Shown piece by piece: positions 19,548 to 31,265 of a stretch of 64,000 nt of DNA. A model generated the notes under the pieces. The model worked only from the letters and a program-made list of their open reading frames with translations. It made no database searches and was not told the DNA's origin. Both the position numbers and the translations under genes were made by a program. The stretch is from Megalonaias nervosa. Taxonomy: Eukaryota > Mollusca > Bivalvia > Unionida > Unionidae. The first letter of the stretch is position 1, and each line of letters begins with the position of its first letter. The stretch lies in contig JAECUM010006717.1 of assembly GCA_016617855.1 (NCBI GenBank), forward strand, positions 1 to 64,000, read 5' to 3'.

Positions 19548-20210
19548 ATGGATATCATTGATTTCTCAGCGACACAAATGCAAGAGCCAGTTAAGCATCA
19601 TCCAGCGCTACCAAATTCTATCAGAGCAATTATCATAGGTCCATCTGGGTCTGGTAAAACACAATTATTACTTAATTTGATAATGAGATGGCTCAAGTGG
19701 GATAAATTATATTTAGTGGCACCATCTATAGACGATCAACGATGTTATGAAGGACTTAAAAGATTTTAATGAAACGCAAAATTGTTGGACGAGGATGGTA
19801 ATTATATTATTGATTAATCACCGATATTAATGAAGCCCCATCTGTAGATGACCTCGATGGATTTATTAATAATCACGTAGTATACGATGATGTGATGCTG
19901 GACAAACAATCAAATCCAGCTCGGATATTTTCTCGAGGCAGGCACAAAAAAACACAGACGTGATTTATGTTACTCAGCGACATACACAAATACCTAAAGT
20001 GATTAGATATAACTGCAATATTTTAGTTGTGTTTAATGGAGTCGATACACATACTCTGCGAAACATTCATTAGACTTGGTGTTCAGGGGATATGGATTTG
20101 ACTAAACTTTTTTTTCAAAAGCACAAGCTAGCCCACACGGATTTATCACAATAAATTTACATGATCCTCGGTCGCGATATCGTATACGTCTTGATAAAAT
20201 TTTTGGTTGA
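19548..20210 (+). pseudogene. Packaging ATPase (FtsK/HerA, A32-like) of part Z
   Basis: From ATG at 19548 (MDIIDFSATQMQEP) the frame has RAIIIGPSGSGKTQLLLNL, Walker A. After a frameshift near 19770 come NHVVYDDVMLDKQ, Walker B with DD, and NPARIFSRGR. Another frame gives YVTQRHTQIPKV, the sensor-like Gln, then VVFNGVD. The end frame has SPHGFITINLHDPRSRYR and stops with TGA at 20208-20210. Total about 220 codons, normal for Polinton ATPases. At least three frameshifts break it. The MITE copy 2 starts six bases after the stop. Role inferred: genome packaging. Confidence 0.7.
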
Positions 20211-20215
20211 GACAC

Positions 20216-20462
20216 AGCAGCGGGGAGGGTGAACTTACAAAAATTGAGTGTCCTGGTAAGTAAACGAACACGCATAAAAATTTGAAAACACAAGCATAGA
20301 AAATAAGGTAACAAAATGAGCTAACCCAATTAGAGAAATTTTCGGTTGGTTTTAGAGGCTTCGGTTTGACGTTATTGATCTTGTATTTTCAGCCTTTATA
20401 GGAAGCTTTATTTTTCAAAAATAACTTGCTCCAAAACTGGTCTGTTCACCCTCCCTGCTGCT
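20216..20462 (+). mobile_element. MITE-like inverted-repeat element, copy 2
   Basis: The terminal inverted repeats are AGCAGCGGGGAGGGTGAAC at the left and AGCAGCAGGGAGGGTGAAC at the right (reverse complement), better preserved than in copy 1. Length is about 247 bases. The interior aligns with copy 1 (10409-10660) in the same orientation. No coding capacity. It abuts the ATPase stop codon. Confidence 0.65.
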
Positions 20463-20519
20463 GCACTATATGAACGTTTTGCGTAAAATGTACAGTTAGA
20501 GAGAAATATACTTATATGT

Positions 20520-20720
20520 CTGGTTTAGAAAAAACATCCTATCTACGATCTATACTGAAAATGGAGATGTCCGGCATATCTTGCATCATAAAATTTTTAC
20601 AATGAATCCAAATAACAACGGCTATATTTCTATCGCGATCTCAAGCATAGGCAGGTGTCAGACAGTAATAAGAACGCACAGGTTTATTTTCGAGTGTCAT
20701 GATGGTCTGATGCCAAAAGT
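20520..20720 (+). pseudogene. HNH endonuclease amino-terminal fragment
   Basis: The plus strand reads a YTENGDVRH-like lead in one frame, then MNPNNNGYISIAISSIGRC and IRTHRFIFECHDGLMPK in another. These are the NUMOD4-like lead-in and the H-R-F-(I/V)-(F/Y)-E-C helix that precede the DH core of HNH_3 nucleases. The DH core is not found after it; the frame runs on to 21120 as hydrophobic, low-information sequence. It is related in type to the gene at 1-402. Confidence 0.55.
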
Positions 20721-23469
20721 TATTATTATCTGCGTGGCAAAATTGGCAAACACAGAATACACCACGCAACAAATAACGAGACGGATGAACGAGAAAATTT
20801 CAGCTCTCTGTTCAAAGCCAAGAACAGACTTACAACTAGTCGGCTTTCTCTATTATTTTGCTGAAGCGGGAGAAGAAATAAGTCTTATTTGCCTATTATC
20901 GGCTGCTGGCTTTCTTTTTCTTTTATTTAAGCAGCATGAGGCTTTTTGTCATTTGCATGTATCATGTCTATCCTTTGTTCTTGTTGCCTTTTGTATTGTT
21001 TTGATTCTATCTGATTCGAACGTCCAATTAGAGATAATATTTAGTACGTTATGTTTTGGAGAACGTACCCCGTATTTGATGACTACGACGGTAGCTAGCT
21101 TGGCAAGAAAAGACATATAAAACATAAGCGAATTCTTGCAAATGAAACAAACGATCTGGTTATGATACAGTACCAAAGACAATGATTGCGTATATGTGTT
21201 TTCACGCATCTCCGATCTTGAATTGGATAACTTAACTGGGAATAGGTCAGGCAATCGCAGAGGAAAATTGCAAAGGAGGGCGTAATGGTGATGGTAAAAA
21301 CTTTAAATAAGCACGACCTGCAGAAGAGGCAGATGTAGAAATACTAGCGCAAGAAAGATTTGCTTGGATATCAAAATGTCTTACTCAAATGTAAACAACG
21401 GGCGCTACATTTTTAATTTCGCCTAGGTGTCATGAAAATGTTCGTTGTATATTGTACAAATATCTGGTGTTGTCTTTTGTTTTGACTAAATCAAGTTTAG
21501 TTCAACAAAAACATCTGGTGCTGCCATATTTTGCTGCCTTGTTTCTGTAATTACCATAAGCTCGCGTGTAAACAGCATCATCCAAGATAACCTTTTGCCA
21601 CCATAGCCGGAAAGCCCAATCTTATTCAGCATCATCGTGTTCAGAAATATTTATCAGATCTAAATTAAATGTGTTCTTAGTTTATGGTAAGGCAAATTTG
21701 CATGCTTGTGTTTCCCTAAATAATTGCGATCAAAGAAAATATCTCGTGTGCGCTAAGACGGTGCGTTAGTGAACACCTCGCCATATAGATTAGACCAGTA
21801 CTTTCATGTCTGTATGCCAAGTCATTATTTTGATGTAAAATCGATATAGAAGTTATCATAATCTGCCATCATTTCTGTGTAAACAAAAATATAGATAGTA
21901 GAGAGCGATCACGGGCACTGGGGTAAGAAACACCAGGGCGTCTCCAAGTTCTTGTTCAAACAAAATTTTTCTTTTATAAAATTAAAAAGTCTTGTTCGGC
22001 CATATCCCCGATGCTCCCCCCCCCCTTCCCCTCTTGTTGGCCCTGTTCTTGAGTCTTGAGCCTCATCCACCCGTTTTTCTCCCAAGGGCTTCTCTGACAT
22101 TTATCCAATAACTTGATTATGCAGACAAAATTCGTTTATTGAGCACAGCCGATAGCGTAGCTCACGACTCTTGATGAAAACGATCACTCTACTCTTTGTA
22201 GTTATATTGGAAAAAACGAGGTGAGACCTTGAAGAAGAAAAAAAAACGTGAGCTCGGACCGCCCGTTATAAATACTTTTCTCGCTGTTGCCCGCTTTAAA
22301 TTGCTAAAAAAAAAAAGAAGAAAAGGCCGAAAATGTTCTGTTTCTTTGTCTCCTTCCGCATCCAATATTGTGACGTGTAAACAAAAGTAGTTCCGAATAT
22401 CGTTTTGTCTGGTTCCCTAACCTTTATATGCTATAGTTTTCAAGTTCTGCTATGCTTCGACTCTACAATTATTATGTACCTCCGAAAGATGAACGGTTAT
22501 AAGACAAGTGCTCGATGCCAGCTTTATGTTGAAAAAAAAAAAGCAATAATCTGAAGGGAAAAAAAGATCATATCCAGTGACAAAATTAATTCAGATTACA
22601 CCCACGACCTTTTATGACATAAGACTCCATCTCTCATACAATAAAAGTGTTGCTCCTGTGAATATTTGAGGCTTATCTGTACAGTAGGTCGCCACTAAAG
22701 TAGAAACCAAAGAGCGGAATCCATACGCATGTTACGGGAGGGTAGATTACTCTAATGAGCACGTTGAACAATTATTCGTGGAATATGTGCAGATACCATA
22801 GCAAGCATCATCATATGGGGAAAGGTTGCACTTAGAATATATTAAATTTATTTTTGCCACATTTAATTATTTTCCTTTTGAATTTGCAACAGTTTCAAAA
22901 GCCGAAATTGAACTACCGGATGTCCTCTCGAGTTATCCCACATAATGTCGTCTGCACTAGCTCAAGAATGGATTCGGACCTGGATGACAAGCTGAAAGGT
23001 TGAAGTAGGAGTTTCAAAACTTCAAATACGGGCATCTTAATGGAATCGAGTGTTTTAAATAAATAATAATTTGCTTTAAATTGTTGGCAATATTTGCATT
23101 TCAAAAGTTTACCTGCAAGAATATTTCTTAACATTGGTCTTCTTTCATGTGTACCAGTGCTATGGTATCGTGGGTCTTCAAGTTTGCGATCGGCGAATAA
23201 GTAAATCAAAAAACACTGTCCTTAAAAAAACCCACTGTCCTTCAGGATATTATATATGTCTGTCTGTTGTTCCTTGCTCTATACTATAATGCATTTAATT
23301 TCCAGTTTAACGTGAAACAAGCTATAAACATGCCTTGTAGATTCCCGGTGATGCAAGGGGGAGTTACTCTGATATCTTGACAATACCGAGACAAAACAAA
23401 CAAAACAAAAAAAAAACGATGGGATACACTTGTCTTAATGTTGGGAACTGGTGTATATGTTGCGCAAAT
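20721..23469. other. Unassigned region between viral fragments
   Basis: I see no convincing gene. There are short poly-A runs near 22225-22320 and a C-rich run at 22016-22030. A 98-residue minus-strand frame (22913-23209) with a KCKYCQQFK phrase is not supported by any family I recognise. The region may be old, eroded viral or intergenic DNA. Confidence 0.3.
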
Positions 23470-23870
23470 TGTAAATCAACTTGAAAAATGGATGCTATTT
23501 CCATGGCAGTCATTCTGCCACCTGTGCCAGCCAACATATGAGAGAGTATTAAGAAATGCATCTGTAACCACCCGTGACGGAGGGAGTAGCGCCGGGATTG
23601 TCGATGAGAATGGACCACCAACATGAGCATGAAAGTACATGTCGACCTCAGGCTGTTTCAAGAACTCCCAGTGTTCCAATGACAAGTAATAAATAGTATA
23701 CAATGAGGTTTTAAAGTCAACATCTGTCTATTGCAAAAGCCACGAGAAAACAACCATCCGTACTTCACATTTTGACTCGTATCTGCTACCATAGAATTGA
23801 TCAATTGGTTCTTAACAAATACAGTAATCATGTGATCGAACTCTTGCATAACATCAGTGGACATTATCAG
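23470..23870 (-). pseudogene. Second fragment of the capsid-type protein family
   Basis: The minus-strand frame 23476-23703 begins YTIYYLSLEHWEFLKQPEVD and goes on with MYFHAHVGGP. This aligns with YPIYYFSLEHLDLFRQSVLD and the FRAGVNRP that follows in the capsid-type gene at 7513-8861 (about half of positions identical by eye). An upstream frame (23658-23864) has HMITVFVKNQLI, compatible with the FVARVNNQL region. The rest of the gene is missing or unreadable. It marks a further decayed element beside the host coiled-coil gene. Confidence 0.5.
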
Positions 23871-24445
23871 ATGAAAAACTGGTCAACTGGTTTGTTACAG
23901 TGATAGCGATCTTAAGAAGATATAGATTCACTTTGAGAATACGGGGTACGGCCATGATGTGGAAACAGTTATATTCATGGGTGTATTTTTAAAATAGTGT
24001 ACATCTCAGCAATCCCAACATTTTCCAGAAATCAACTGGTGATGCAGAACTAGTAACTTATGGTCATGTACAGTATATAAGTACACAATAGGCGGCCCTA
24101 TTAACAAAAAATATGAAAACTTTGAATACCACAATAACATGGAACCCACAATATCGTAGAAAGCTAACATAATTATAAAAGACTGGCTCATTAGCCTTTT
24201 TACCTAAGCATCTACTCGCTCAATTAATCTATTTATTTATTAAACTTAATGTCAGTTTTAATTCCATCATAATGGAATCAATTTACAATTATTCTTACAA
24301 TTTTAAAGGTGGACAGCTATATACAGGTTAATATTTATGGTACTTACTGTCTACAGTACAGCAAATATGTACATCACTCTGTTACGGCTTTTTGAAAATT
24401 ATGAGTGCCAAAATTTATTTATTCATTTTTGCCTTTCATTTCTAG
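23871..24445. other. AT-rich sequence, probable intron of the coiled-coil gene
   Basis: No domain is visible. A pyrimidine tract and TTTCTAG acceptor end it at 24445, just before the large coiled-coil exon. Confidence 0.35.
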
Positions 24446-25257
24446 CTGAGAAGAAAAATAGCAGCCCTGAGAAAACATCAAATGTTTCTCCGATCTCACA
24501 AAATCTGGATCTGGATGAATGTGCTACTGAATTTGAAAAATGGCAAGAACAAGAACAGCATTTTCACACTGAAAGAATCAAAACTCTTGAGGAGCATGAA
24601 GCAAGTAAGGCTGAAAATTGTATATTGAAATGTCAAATTGCAGAACTGGAAAAATCACTGACCATGGTGCAAGGTGTCATTCAGCACCACCAAAAAGACT
24701 GTAGACAGCTGAATGAACTGGAAAATGAAAACAGAGAACTGAAAAGTAAACTGAAAGAAAAGAATTCTGCAATAGAACAATTAAAAAAGGAGATAGATAG
24801 CAAGATTACGACTTATGAAACAAATTTTAAAAAGATGGAGGAAGTACACCAAAGTACACTAGCAAAACAAGAAATTAGATGGAAATCAACACTTGAGACA
24901 AAAATGGAAGCAATGACTAATGAAATAAATTTGAAATCAAAAGAGGTCGATGGCTTGAAAGAAAGAATACATGAGGTTGAAAAAGAGAAAGCAGCTGAAA
25001 TTCTCCGACTTTCAGTGGATTATGAAACCAAGTTGGCAAAAATTCAGCGACAGATGACTGCAAGTTCAATGAATCAGCAAAGTTCATCCAGTCAAGAAAT
25101 ATTTAGAAAGAAACTACATCATATGAAGGCAGAGTATGAAAGGGAGATAAATTGCTTGAAAGTCACTATATCCAGCTTACAAGATAAACTGGCTGATTTT
25201 CAGAGTGGAAGCAGTCCAAAATTAAATGTTAACTTTGGTAAGAAAAGAAAGACTTGA
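24446..25257 (+). CDS. CCDC152: Terminal exon of a coiled-coil protein, CCDC152-like
   Basis: An exon begins after a pyrimidine-rich acceptor ending at 24445 and splits an Ala codon. It is open for 270 codons to the TGA at 25257. Almost the whole product is heptad-patterned coiled coil rich in Glu, Lys and Gln. The carboxy end (residues about 235-270) has EIFRKKLHHMKAEYEREINC, then a Ser/Lys-rich KKRKT terminus. The RRKLQ(H)-like segment, the E-x-E-K-E-I pattern and the basic last residues match human CCDC152 as I recall it; no alignment was run. Upstream exons were not identified, and the ATG at 24337 lies in likely intron. An ATTAAA at 25278 may serve polyadenylation. No lesion is seen. Confidence 0.6.
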
Positions 25258-25550
25258 AGCATGGATGAATTAATACGATTAAAATCATATTAAATTTTTA
25301 TATGCAAAAACAACTAGCATCTTTATTATCATTGTAACAGTAAAGAACCAGTTGTCTAGATTGAACATCAAGAGTAGTCTGAAATGTAGAGAAAGTCTAT
25401 ACAAGTTGTCATATAACTAACAATGGTGAGCATTTGTTCACATAAACATACCCTTGCCTACCCAATATCCTACTTCTACATCGTCATGGATACATCTATA
25501 GTCAAAGGAATACATAACTCTTCTTAAAATAGTGGGAGTACAATGATTGG
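25258..25550. other. 3' flank of the coiled-coil gene
   Basis: AT-rich 3' UTR-like sequence with ATTAAA at 25278-25283. No gene is seen. Confidence 0.3.
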
Positions 25551-27070
25551 TCTACATGGACCATGCTAGGTAATAAGTGTCACAGCAATCCACTAAAACC
25601 TGCAAGAATAGTTGCAGACACAAAATTAGCAAGCAAAAAGGGCAATAACTCCTACAAAACTCAGGAGGATACATAGTTTTCAAAATCTGTACCTGTAGCT
25701 GATTAACATAATACATGTATATGTATGTACCAAGTTTCACAGCAACCCAAAAAATGTAAAACAAGTTCCTTTCACAAGATTCTGAGCTATAGATAATGCT
25801 GTACAGTTTTGTACTTTCCACGGGGTTTGATTTTTAAAGAAAAGCATTTCCCAGGTTTTCATCACTGGTTATCCTGGTTATTTATAACAGACCTTATTTA
25901 TCATAGGCATTGTTACAATAACTTTTAATCCCCTTTATTTTGTTGTATGATTGATGGTTTTAATTTGGGTTATAGAGTATACAGCTTGCCCTTCAGATGT
26001 GCGCCTCTGCAAAGACTGCTAGCTTGCTTGGTTCTTTTTGCTTCCTAGACTTGAAAAGTAAATTGTTAAAAAAAAAAAAGCTGACAACTTTTTGTAAATT
26101 TTATAATTAATTCATTGCACTTTCAGAAGCCGGTATGGACTAATCTGGCAAAATTAATTTTCCCTATTTTTATAACCACTTTCAAGTTGGTATACTTCGG
26201 TCTAGTTTTGGCTCATTTTTCCAGCACACAGAAGCAGCCATTTTATCAGCTGTCTGCTTTAGGCAGTGTGTAGTTTCCATAATTGCCACATGTAGAGAAA
26301 TTTCAGTCGCAGAACATGAAAGTAACATAGTGGTATTCAACATTCTCTCCAATGTGCATGTCGCCAATGCAGACATCTTCACCTTATACTGGTTCCTCTC
26401 TCAGAAGTAAACAGTAACTTCAAGTCTTATCATACTGCATTGAGCCCTGGTAGTAACTCTTAAAAATGAGATTCAAGTGATTTGTTCATATGTGCATCTC
26501 TGAATGATGTTAAGAATTTTATCATGACTGAAAACTGAGACCAGTTGCATACACAAGATTTTTCATATCGTTTACTGCAGATTTGCCCATCTTTGGATCT
26601 TGATTGCAAAATTTCCCAAGTTTCATGTCAATCCATTGAAATCTATGGGACTAGTTGTTTTCACAAGATGCTGTCATAAACATTCAGCAAGTATAAATGG
26701 GAAATAACTCTTATAAAAACTGTGGAAACAATGATTTGAGGATGTAAGCTTCACCAGATGATGGCCATAATATTTACCAACTTTCATGGCAAGCCAATAA
26801 GAAACAATGGGGCATGTGGTATTACAGAGATTTTTGATACAATGCATTAAGTAACAAGAGAAAAAGGGAGCAAAGTGATTTGTCGATATGTGCATCTTAA
26901 TTTGACCATATTTCCAAGTTTCATGGCAATCCATTAAAACCTGCATGCCTATACCCAACCTCAAAATGCCAGGGGGTGGGGGGAGGTAAATCCCTTATGA
27001 TTTGTGACCCCTAGACTGATCTTGGTGTCATTTATGAGAACCTTGCTTCCAATTTGTTTCAGACATGACT
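25551..27070. repeat. Dispersed repeat family with an AAGTTTCATGGCAATCC core
   Basis: The core (C)CAAGTTTCA(T/C)(G/A)GCAA(T/C)CC occurs near 25735, 26613, 26775 and 26912. It is flanked by shared phrases such as GGCAATAACTC, GATTTG..ATATGTGCATCT and GATGACCATAATAT. The same phrases recur at 31150, 34450-35400 and 36380. I recall similar text in bivalve genomes. No coding capacity is recognised. Decayed non-LTR or satellite origin is possible. Confidence 0.55.
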
Positions 27071-27966
27071 CTTACCAAGATCAGTGCTATAATAAAACAT
27101 GTTATTAAATATACTATATCCATCAAGCAATACTGTAATGTATTCAATTTTTTTTCCATTTTTTTCCATTTTACTTGCAAAGTAATTGTCATTGGCTTGC
27201 CTATGAAGAGGATTGGAAAATATATGTTATTATTGCTAATTGTATCCTCTAAAGTTTTTAATTCAGGGTAAAAATCATTGATATTACAGATGGTTCTTGA
27301 TGTTAACAAATGATAACACTTTGTAACCTTTGGTAAAAAACTGGATGCACCTAATTTTAACATGGTTATGGCATTTTGTAAAACATCAATAACCAAATTT
27401 GTCACAGGAAAATTTTTTTAAAAATTCTACTGCATAAGGTTAAAATTACATGGTGCCTACACAGGCAGTAAGATAAATCATAGATAATTGTCTTGCCTTA
27501 CTGAGAGCAGTCCTAGATGTAATATTTTCATAGTGTGACATCAATTACATGGTATCAATATTTTTAGTTTTTAACACTTAAGCTCTTTCAAAAGGATCTC
27601 TTTGCAATTTGACAAGCTTAATTCCAATATGATTCTTGATTTGATTGTTTTATTTCGAGGCATTCAGTGTCCATGAGAAAGTGTGCCCTGAATGCTACAA
27701 ACTAAATGATAAGCATAGACAGTAAGTGTGGATTCTTTTTGTAACATTCTTATCCACAGCAAATAGTATAATGCTGGACCTATTTGATAATTTTAAATAT
27801 TTAATTAACCAGATTTTGTGATGAATTACAAGGAGACAATATATTCAACTCATAAATAGATACACCATTTGGCTTAATATCAATAACTGAGGAACAGGGT
27901 AACTCTTGGAATAGCAAACTTTATCTCTGAAAACCAACCCCCCGCAACTTTATAAATGTGCTTTTA
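27071..27966. other. Intergenic AT-rich sequence
   Basis: No gene, repeat boundary or structured element is recognised. Confidence 0.25.
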
Positions 27967-28150
27967 TACGCAGGGGCAGCATTAGCTCGGTTGGTAGAGT
28001 GTTGGACTCGTCCTACAAGGTATTGGTTTGATACATACCCAGGCCAGCTACTTCAGTGTGACCTGGAGAAAAACACTTCCCTCCTATTTCCTGGGTGTAA
28101 TATAGACAGCAATGTGTTAGATGTGCTGCTAAAACCAAGTTAAATGAAAC
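27967..28150 (+). repeat. tRNA-derived SINE
   Basis: The head has an A-box-like TAGCTCGGTTGGTAGAGTG followed by an anticodon-arm-like segment and a degenerate B box (GGTTTGATACATACC). A GACCTGGAGAAAAACACTTCCC body and a GCTGCTAAAACCAAGTTAAATGAAAC tail follow. It is a pol III-derived SINE of a different family from the copies at 35650 and 49917. No intact tRNA gene. Confidence 0.6.
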
Positions 28151-29034
28151 AAAAATAATTCTTTATAGAATAATACCCGAGGGAAAACATTCTCTTATTT
28201 TCTATATGACATTATTTTCATATACGTTTTCTTTCCAGGCATTATAGAATATCAGTAATAGTTTGAAGTACTTGGCATAAAAAGTTGAATCTCGCATAAA
28301 GCAATATTCCTAAACAACAGTGTGCCTCACTTTGAGTGACAGTGATTCCATTATGTTCTAACCGTTGTCAGGGCATGTAAACTACATCATCACAATTCAA
28401 TCTACAAAATGGCTTTTTTTCATTTATGTAACTTTATTTTCTTCTTAAAACACTGCAAATTTGTTCTGAAAATTTAAAACAGTGTATTAATATGATATTC
28501 TTCATGTATATAATGGTGTATATGAAGTTTACTAAAGCAATGTTTAAAATACAAAATGATATACATGCATTAACATAAATGTTCATTACACCTTCAACCA
28601 CAAAATGTCAGGACAGACAATCAAATGAAGACCAAATTATGCAAGTGTCGGTGGAAGCTTGGGGCTGGGGATTTTCTCCTGCTACTTTGACTTCTAACTT
28701 GGCTTACTTAATTAGGAGTTTTTAATTCTTATAAGCACTCCCCAAATCTTTTGTCTTCTTCCTTAAAATCTCAGTCTACAAACAGTGACACCCCTGATAC
28801 CTCCTTTAACCCCCCTCTCCCATTTTCTTATTTGTATCTAATACCTAGTCAAATCTGTGAAATTTATGTTTATCTGAATCATTGTTTTGGAAATATAATA
28901 AACAGCTGTTTGAAACTGACAAGTAGGAAGTGATGCTGCAAATTATGGAAAATTGGTGTGGTGTTGAAAGCATTACCAAACTTGTGTATGTGTGACTTGG
29001 ATTTTTAACATAGCTTTAAAAAAATTTCAGTCAT
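28151..29034. other. Intergenic AT-rich sequence
   Basis: No gene or clear repeat is recognised. Confidence 0.25.
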
Positions 29035-29302
29035 CACCACAGTGTCTGCAGTGTGGCAGTTTATAGTGATGTCTAGCACTGGGGCATCATGCCGCAGACA
29101 TGTAGCATAATGTCCCACCCAGTCACATTATCCTGACACCAGGCCGACCAGTCCTAACACTATCCTCTTAGTGCCGAGCACTTAGCAAGGCAGCTGTTAG
29201 TACCATTTTTAAAAGTCTTTGGTATGACTCGGCTGGGGTTCAAACCTGCAACCTCCCGCATCCAAGCAGATGCTCTAACTACTAGGCCACAGGAGTGGTT
29301 TA
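29035..29302 (-). repeat. tRNA-derived SINE, reverse orientation
   Basis: Read on the minus strand, a tRNA-like head (GGCCTAGTAGTTAGAGCATC as A box; GGTTTGAACCCC as B box) lies at about 29230-29297. It is followed by a body with GTCATACCAAAGACTTTTAAA and GCCTTGCTAAGTGCTCGGCACTAA. The body resembles a repeat I recall from bivalves. Confidence 0.55.
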
Positions 29303-30600
29303 CCAAACTTGAAGCATAATTGTAACACTAGAGTAAATTTGTTACTACAAGTCCTCATGTTCATTATTATATATTACTACACTGTCCCCAGCCACTCCAG
29401 TTTTTTTTTCTTCTGTTACATGTATGTGTCTTTCTGCCATGACTGAATATATAAAGTTTGGTTTGGGAGAAAACAAAATTATGACTGTAAATGAAATCTT
29501 GCATTTTACAACCTTCCTAGGTATGGAATCAAGACCCCCACCCCTACAGATGGTCACTACAAAGACCAAGTAACTAGCAAGTTTCATGAATTTTCATCAG
29601 CAGTTTAGTAGATGTAGCAGATAGAGAATATAACAATTATCCTGATGTTTGATGCTAAAGCTTTTGGATAGCAAATGGGATAGGTAGCTAAACACTGCTG
29701 AACACTTTCCATCTATTTAATATTAAACAGCAATTTCACAGTGAAAATGGTGTAAGGTTTGCTTTCAGGAGGTTGAAAAGTTTTTTAAAACAATTACATA
29801 ATTTATTGCATTACCAATAATCACATTCTTTGTTTAATATTTCTGTGTAATTTTTAAATAAAAACTGGCACTAACAAAAAAGTATTGACAGTGCATAAAT
29901 CTCAAATATTGATACCTATATAGCTTCATTCTAGAGAAATCTATACAAAGATACATTTATCATTTTGATAACTATGAAAATTCATATAAACAATAACTTT
30001 CTGGCTACAAATGAAAAATTATGCAAAACATTTTTCATTCTGTCCAGGTACAAAAAATATAAACAAAATGCTTGCGTAATAATAAAATTGTTATTATTAA
30101 TTTAACAAGAGAGTAAAAGTTTTGAGAAACTGAGAGTTCTGTCCGACTCAGATGTGTAAATGTACAGTTACTAAAACACTAACATGTACCCTTGTCTTTA
30201 AAAAAAAAAATTAAACATTCACTTAGTTACAACAAAAATACATGTATGTGTATCAGAGGGTATAATCACACACAGTAAATATGACACATTTCCATCCAAC
30301 AAGATTAGGGTAAAATTTTAATATAGAAAATGATAATTACAATATACACAAGAGTCCTTAAAAGCAAGTAATGCTTTATTGGCTGAAATGAAAAAGCCAT
30401 GAATCCAAGTTCATACCTCTTATACTATATTAAATATCATATATACAGTTTCAAGAAAGATATTTTTTAATAGATTGTGACTGTGTATTTATGTGTGTGT
30501 GTGTGTGTCTGTTTGTATGGACAGGGAGAGAGAATTAAAATGTTCTTTTTTTTTGGTTTATAGATCTCTTAGAGATCTTTAAGAAACTGGTGAAAACCCA
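29303..30600. other. Intergenic AT-rich sequence
   Basis: No gene is seen. A (GT)n tract lies at about 30494-30508 and several poly-A/poly-T runs are present. Confidence 0.25.
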
Positions 30601-31265
30601 ATGTCATTATGTCCATCAATCAAGTAGGAGTAACAATAGCAAGATTTTGCAAATGGCCAAAATGGTGGCCATACTAGAAGTAAGACTGGCACCATCTGAA
30701 TTTAGTACCAATATGACAACAAAAGAAATCTTCTGGTATAATCTATATATTATTTTCCATTCATGAGTAGTAGTGACAAGATTTTCAATATTGCTTCTAA
30801 GATTATCATATTGGTCATTAGACTGGAACCATTTCATTGACTAGACATTCATAAAAGGTTGTTCAGTGAAAACACCACATTAGTAAACCAATGCATTCAT
30901 AAGCTGTGATATGATTTTCAAGATGGCTGGCATGGTGGCCATATGGAATTTCAGATTGGTACAATTTCTGTTTATGACCAACTAGACATCACAAAAAGTC
31001 TTTTATTGAAAATCCCATGCAGAATGACCATTTATTTCAAAGAAGTAGCAATAACAAGATTGTGAAGATGATTGTTGTGGTGGCCATATTAGACTTCCAA
31101 GTAGCACCATTGTCATTTAGGACCAACTAGGCAATGGGATGAACATGTGGGTAAAGTTTCATGGCAATCTTGAAGTAGCTTAAAAGCAGTGATAACAAAC
31201 ATGTGCTAATGGATGACAGACAATGGACAAAAGGCCATCCCATAAGCTCTTCTGGTCTATCACCA
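30601..31265. repeat. Repeat family with GTGGCCAT and ACCAACTAG phrases
   Basis: Phrases such as AAATGGTGGCCATA, TTTAG(G/T)ACCAA(C/T)(T/A)A and CATTCATAA recur three times with a spacing near 150-200 bases. They are found again at 36540-36960 and in reverse at 47430-47800. The unit ends with CCATCCCATAAGCTCTTCTGG..TATCACCAGTAGAGCTAAAA. No coding capacity. Origin unknown. Confidence 0.5.

Noticed and set aside
20721..21120. Continuation of the HNH fragment frame to 21120
   Set aside because: After the HR.F.FEC helix the frame becomes hydrophobic, low-information sequence with no DH core; probably a chance open frame.
22913..23209. 98-residue minus-strand frame with a KCKYCQQFK phrase
   Set aside because: Considered as a BIR or zinc finger, but the remaining ligands (H, C) are not at proper spacing.
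27967..28040. Possible tRNA gene
   Set aside because: The A box is good but the B box and acceptor stem are degenerate, and a SINE body follows.
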